Part shown: positions 6,926 to 8,928 of the stretch, in pieces | Numbering within the stretch: position 1 is the stretch's first letter | Layout of the letters: the number at the start of each line of letters is the position of its first letter | Made by a program: the position numbers and the translations under genes | Notes under the pieces: generated by a model | The model's database searches: none | Seen by the model: only the letters and a program-made list of their open reading frames with translations | What the model was told of the DNA's origin: nothing | Assembly: GCA_027859055.1 (NCBI GenBank) | Contig: JAQIBO010000152.1 | Span: 1 to 8,928 of the forward strand | DNA length: 8,928 nucleotides | Reading direction: 5' to 3' | Origin: Spirochaeta sp. | Lineage (GTDB): Bacteria > Spirochaetota > Spirochaetia > DSM-27196 > Alkalispirochaetaceae

Positions 6926-7747
6926 CTACGACACCCTTGCGTAAGCTGCCAGCATATTGACCATGCTGTCCCTGACCAGCGTTTCAATGCCTGAAGAGTA
7001 GTCGAACACTTCGACGCTGACCCAGCCCCGATACCCAATCTCGTGCAACGCGGCGAAGATTGGCACAAAATCGACTGTGCCCATTCCAGGACCCATCAGG
7101 TTCGGGTCGTTGGCATGGAAGTGAATCATTGCCTCAGCGTTGTCGCGGATGATCTGGTCTATCGGTGTGTCTTCATCGCTCATTGCTTTGACGTCAAGAT
7201 GAAGTTGCACATGGTCATTATCTACCATCGACATCAACGCGCGACCGTCGGCTGCCGTATTCAAAAAGTTACCTTCGCCACGCCCGAGCGGTTCGATCGC
7301 GATTCGAACACCCGTTTTTTCAAGCTCCGGTACGACAACTCGGAGTACGCTGGCCGCATTCTCCATCCCCGATTCCATCGATTGTCCCTCTGCGACGTTG
7401 CGTTGTTGCGGGGAACCAAGCACCATCAAATTGCCGCCAAGATCAGCGCAAAGGTTAACAAGCGTAATCAAATAGTTCGCCGTCGCTCGGCGTACATCCG
7501 GGTCGGTGGTGGTCAGGTGGAAGCCCTCGGTTTTCGCCAACAACCAATGCAGTCCGATAATCTCCAGTCCTGAGGCTTGGAGTGCGCGAGCATAGGCAAC
7601 CCGCTGGCGCAACGAAAAATGGTGAATGTCTTCGGTCAGCATGAATGGTGCGATCTCCCATCCTGTATAGCCAATAGTAGCGGCCAGGTCCAAGGCCTTC
7701 TCCAGCGGCCAATCGCCAAACGTCTCATTGCAGATTGCGTACCTCAT
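6926..7747 (-). CDS. Sugar phosphate isomerase/epimerase-like TIM-barrel protein
   Basis: This 273-residue protein belongs to the xylose isomerase-like/AP endonuclease 2 TIM-barrel group, metal-dependent enzymes that isomerise or epimerise sugars, keto-sugars and inositol derivatives in the cytoplasm. The opening MRYAICNETFGDWPLEKALD and GYTGWEIAPF (26-35) match a recognisable subfamily. Four likely metal ligands fall at strand ends: Glu152 (IAIEPLGRGE), Asp185 (LHLDVKAM), His211 (HFHANDP) and Glu246 (VSVEVFDY). I chose ATG 7747 because it fits the family start; an in-frame GTG at 7789 would add 14 polar residues and has no ribosome-binding site. The gene converges on the ROK gene and is monocistronic here. 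Motif-bearing spacers flank both ends. A role in the same pathway as the transporter operon is plausible but inferred. The exact substrate is unknown. Confidence 0.88.
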   Translation of the reverse strand: MRYAICNETFGDWPLEKALDLAATIGYTGWEIAPFMLTEDIHHFSLRQRVAYARALQASGLEIIGLHWLLAKTEGFHLTTTDPDVRRATANYLITLVNLCADLGGNLMVLGSPQQRNVAEGQSMESGMENAASVLRVVVPELEKTGVRIAIEPLGRGEGNFLNTAADGRALMSMVDNDHVQLHLDVKAMSDEDTPIDQIIRDNAEAMIHFHANDPNLMGPGMGTVDFVPIFAALHEIGYRGWVSVEVFDYSSGIETLVRDSMVNMLAAYARVS

Positions 7748-7806
7748 ATCGATATTCTCGAGCTTTTGCGGCGATGGTTCAATATGCACTCAGGTTTCGA
7801 TGCCGT

Positions 7807-7889
7807 GCGGGGACGGAGGTCGTTGTGGAGGGCGTTGTGGAGAGTTCAGGGACGGAGGCGAGGTCCGCGTCGTAGATGGGGACGGAGGA
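7807..7889 (+). repeat. Cluster of three GGGACGGAGG motif copies upstream of the transposase gene
   Basis: Copies lie at 7807-7820 (the 14-base form GCGGGGACGGAGGT), 7849-7858 (GGGACGGAGG) and 7878-7889 (GGGGACGGAGGA). Between the first two, CGTTGTGGAG occurs twice (7821-7830 and 7833-7842). The cluster fills most of the 216-base space between the isomerase start and the transposase start. I see no clear promoter for either gene in it. Confidence 0.85.
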
Positions 7890-7963
7890 GCCGGGGAGGA
7901 CCGGAAAGACAAAAAGACGAACAACTGAGAAAGCATCGTCGGATTCACGTATGTGTGTAAGGT

Positions 7964-8512
7964 ATGAGAAAGCCAAGAATTCTTGTCCGAGGTGCTGAAT
8001 ACCATGTGGTCGCGCGAGCCAACCGACGCGAGTTTATTTTCAATTCACCGGAGGTGAAGGACCTGTTTCTCGATATCGTTTTCCGGGCGAAAGGCGAATA
8101 CTCCTTTGTCATCCGAAATTTTTGCATCATGGGCAACCACATTCACTTCCTGATCCGCCCGGAGACCGGCGAGAGTCTCTCCCGAATCATGCAGTGGATC
8201 CTGAGCGTATTCGCATCAAAGTTCAATCGAATGTTCGGATATTCGGGCCACGTCTGGCACGATCGGTTCAAAAGTGTTGTGATTGGCTCGCTACGACAGT
8301 TCGTTGCGGCGTTCGCATACATTACAAACAATCCGGTGAAAGCCGGCCTCGTGTCCTGTCCGACGGTCTTCAGACACAATGGTGTGCGCCATATCCGTGA
8401 CGGCGACCGGTCTGTCGTTCAGGCGCCTGATGCATTGGTCCGCATTCTTTTCCCCGATCTCGGCGTATATTTGCTCGACTCAGCGTCTGACAACACGGAT
8501 TCGACGATCTGA
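7964..8512 (+). CDS. REP-associated tyrosine transposase (Y1/HUH superfamily)
   Basis: This 182-residue single-strand DNA transposase is related to the IS200/IS605 enzymes and the RAYT group, which nick and join DNA at short repeated hairpins. The N-terminus MRKPRILVRGAEYHVVARAN is characteristic of the group. The HUH metal-binding pair is in CIMGNHIHFLI (His59 and His61). GHVWHDRFKS (95-104) is a conserved block. The catalytic tyrosine is Tyr119 in YITNNPVKAGLV (119-130). All key residues are present, so it may be active. The tail after about 150 is not recognisable. The ATG at 7964 gives the family N-terminus; AAGG immediately before it is a poor ribosome-binding site. It converges with the DUF6868-like gene, 42 bases away. 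Motif copies lie on both sides and are candidate substrates. No separate insertion-sequence ends or passenger genes were recognised. Confidence 0.9.
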   Translation: MRKPRILVRGAEYHVVARANRREFIFNSPEVKDLFLDIVFRAKGEYSFVIRNFCIMGNHIHFLIRPETGESLSRIMQWILSVFASKFNRMFGYSGHVWHDRFKSVVIGSLRQFVAAFAYITNNPVKAGLVSCPTVFRHNGVRHIRDGDRSVVQAPDALVRILFPDLGVYLLDSASDNTDSTI

Positions 8513-8554
8513 ACGTTCGGTCTGCGCTTTCGGTTCCGTGGTCTCGGTCCCCAT

Positions 8555-8797
8555 TTACGCGATTATGTTCAATACGACCCAAGGAGTCACGTTGAACACG
8601 ATGATCAATAGCTTATAGACGCCGAGAACAGCGTAGACGACGACGAGAAACTTGTCCTCGGAGATCGCGAACCACTTTTCCCGGGTCTCGTAGAACCAAA
8701 CACCGGCCGCTTTGACCATTGCAGAAACGGCGAGAAGTATCACGACATTGATCAGGGAACACCAAAAGAAAAACGCAGTCAGCATTTCATAGTCCAT
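8555..8797 (-). CDS. Small two-helix membrane protein, DUF6868-like
   Basis: The 80-residue product has two hydrophobic segments, about 6-33 and 50-72, separated by a charged stretch, FYETREKWFAISEDKF (35-50). The opening MDYEMLTAFFFWCSLIN, the KWF-x-(I/L)SE-(D/E)-x-F centre and the FNVTPW near the end resemble the small DUF6868 family as I remember it; function is unknown and the match is from recall. I chose ATG 8797 because GGGAGGAGG ends six bases upstream, an excellent ribosome-binding site, and because family members begin at this point; eight extra in-frame codons upstream would cross that site. It is probably an inner-membrane protein of one to two helices with a cytoplasmic or periplasmic loop. 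It is transcribed towards the transposase gene, with no partner in an operon. Confidence 0.78.
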   Translation of the reverse strand: MDYEMLTAFFFWCSLINVVILLAVSAMVKAAGVWFYETREKWFAISEDKFLVVVYAVLGVYKLLIIVFNVTPWVVLNIIA

Positions 8798-8830
8798 GAT
8801 GTGCCTCCTCCCATTAAGCATAGTGTGTGC

Positions 8831-8848
8831 CGCAGGAAAATGCCTGCG
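8831..8848. repeat. Short inverted repeat upstream of the DUF6868-like gene
   Basis: CGCAGG at 8831-8836 and CCTGCG at 8843-8848 form a perfect 6-bp stem with a 6-base loop. It lies 33 bases upstream of the ATG. It could be an operator, a leader hairpin or a REP-like hairpin; the sequence does not decide. Confidence 0.45.
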
Positions 8849-8884
8849 AACCTGGTTCGTGCGTCAGCGGAGTGCGCCTTGATA

Positions 8885-8898
8885 ACCTCCGTCCCCGC
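8885..8898 (-). repeat. Inverted copy of the 14-base motif GCGGGGACGGAGGT
   Basis: ACCTCCGTCCCCGC here is the exact reverse complement of 7807-7820. The two are 1.09 kb apart, measured outer edge to outer edge, and bracket the transposase and the DUF6868-like gene. The remaining 30 bases to the window edge hold nothing I can name. Confidence 0.85.
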
Positions 8899-8928
8899 GC
8901 CCTTATGTTCGCGCGCCAAGACCACCCC

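Noticed and set aside
6789..7889. The repeated motifs as a CRISPR array
   Set aside because: The repeats are only 10-14 bases, spacing is irregular, a gene lies between them and no cas gene is present.

Overview
The window looks like part of a moderately GC-rich bacterial chromosome. A spirochaete is my best guess, from the style of the solute-binding protein and its neighbours, but there is no rRNA or marker gene to prove it and I hold this loosely. It divides into a catabolic/transport half (1 to about 6.8 kb) and a repeat-rich, transposase-bearing half (about 6.8 to 8.93 kb).

Leftward operon (minus strand, 5367 down to the left edge): an enolase-superfamily (mandelate racemase/muconate lactonizing enzyme type) protein, then a complete tripartite tricarboxylate transporter in the order tctC (periplasmic binding protein), tctB (small membrane subunit), tctA (large membrane subunit), then a Gfo/Idh/MocA-family NAD(P)-dependent oxidoreductase cut by the window edge. 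Spacing is tight: tctB and tctA are 12 bases apart, and tctA and the oxidoreductase overlap by one base (TAATG). A perfect 11-bp stem-loop lies between tctC and tctB. Together this reads as uptake of an organic acid, probably sugar-derived, followed by its conversion; the substrate cannot be read from the sequence.

Divergent regulator (plus strand, 5553 to 6788): a ROK-family repressor with an N-terminal winged helix-turn-helix and a sugar-kinase-like domain that keeps the zinc motif but lacks the usual catalytic Asp. The shared intergenic region holds a perfect inverted repeat, CTTTGTC-N9-GACAAAG, that covers the -35 box of a well-formed promoter for the operon. The simplest model is that the ROK protein represses the operon and a sugar-type ligand relieves it.

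Right half: a sugar phosphate isomerase/epimerase-like TIM-barrel gene on the minus strand (6926 to 7747), tail-to-tail with the ROK gene and probably part of the same pathway; a REP-associated (Y1/HUH) tyrosine transposase on the plus strand (7964 to 8512); and an 80-residue two-helix membrane protein resembling DUF6868 (8555 to 8797, minus). The spaces between these genes hold copies of a short motif, GGGGACGGAGG(A/T), and a perfect 23-bp tandem duplication. One pair of motif copies forms 14-bp inverted repeats that bracket the transposase and the small membrane gene. This motif/transposase arrangement is the most unusual thing in the window.
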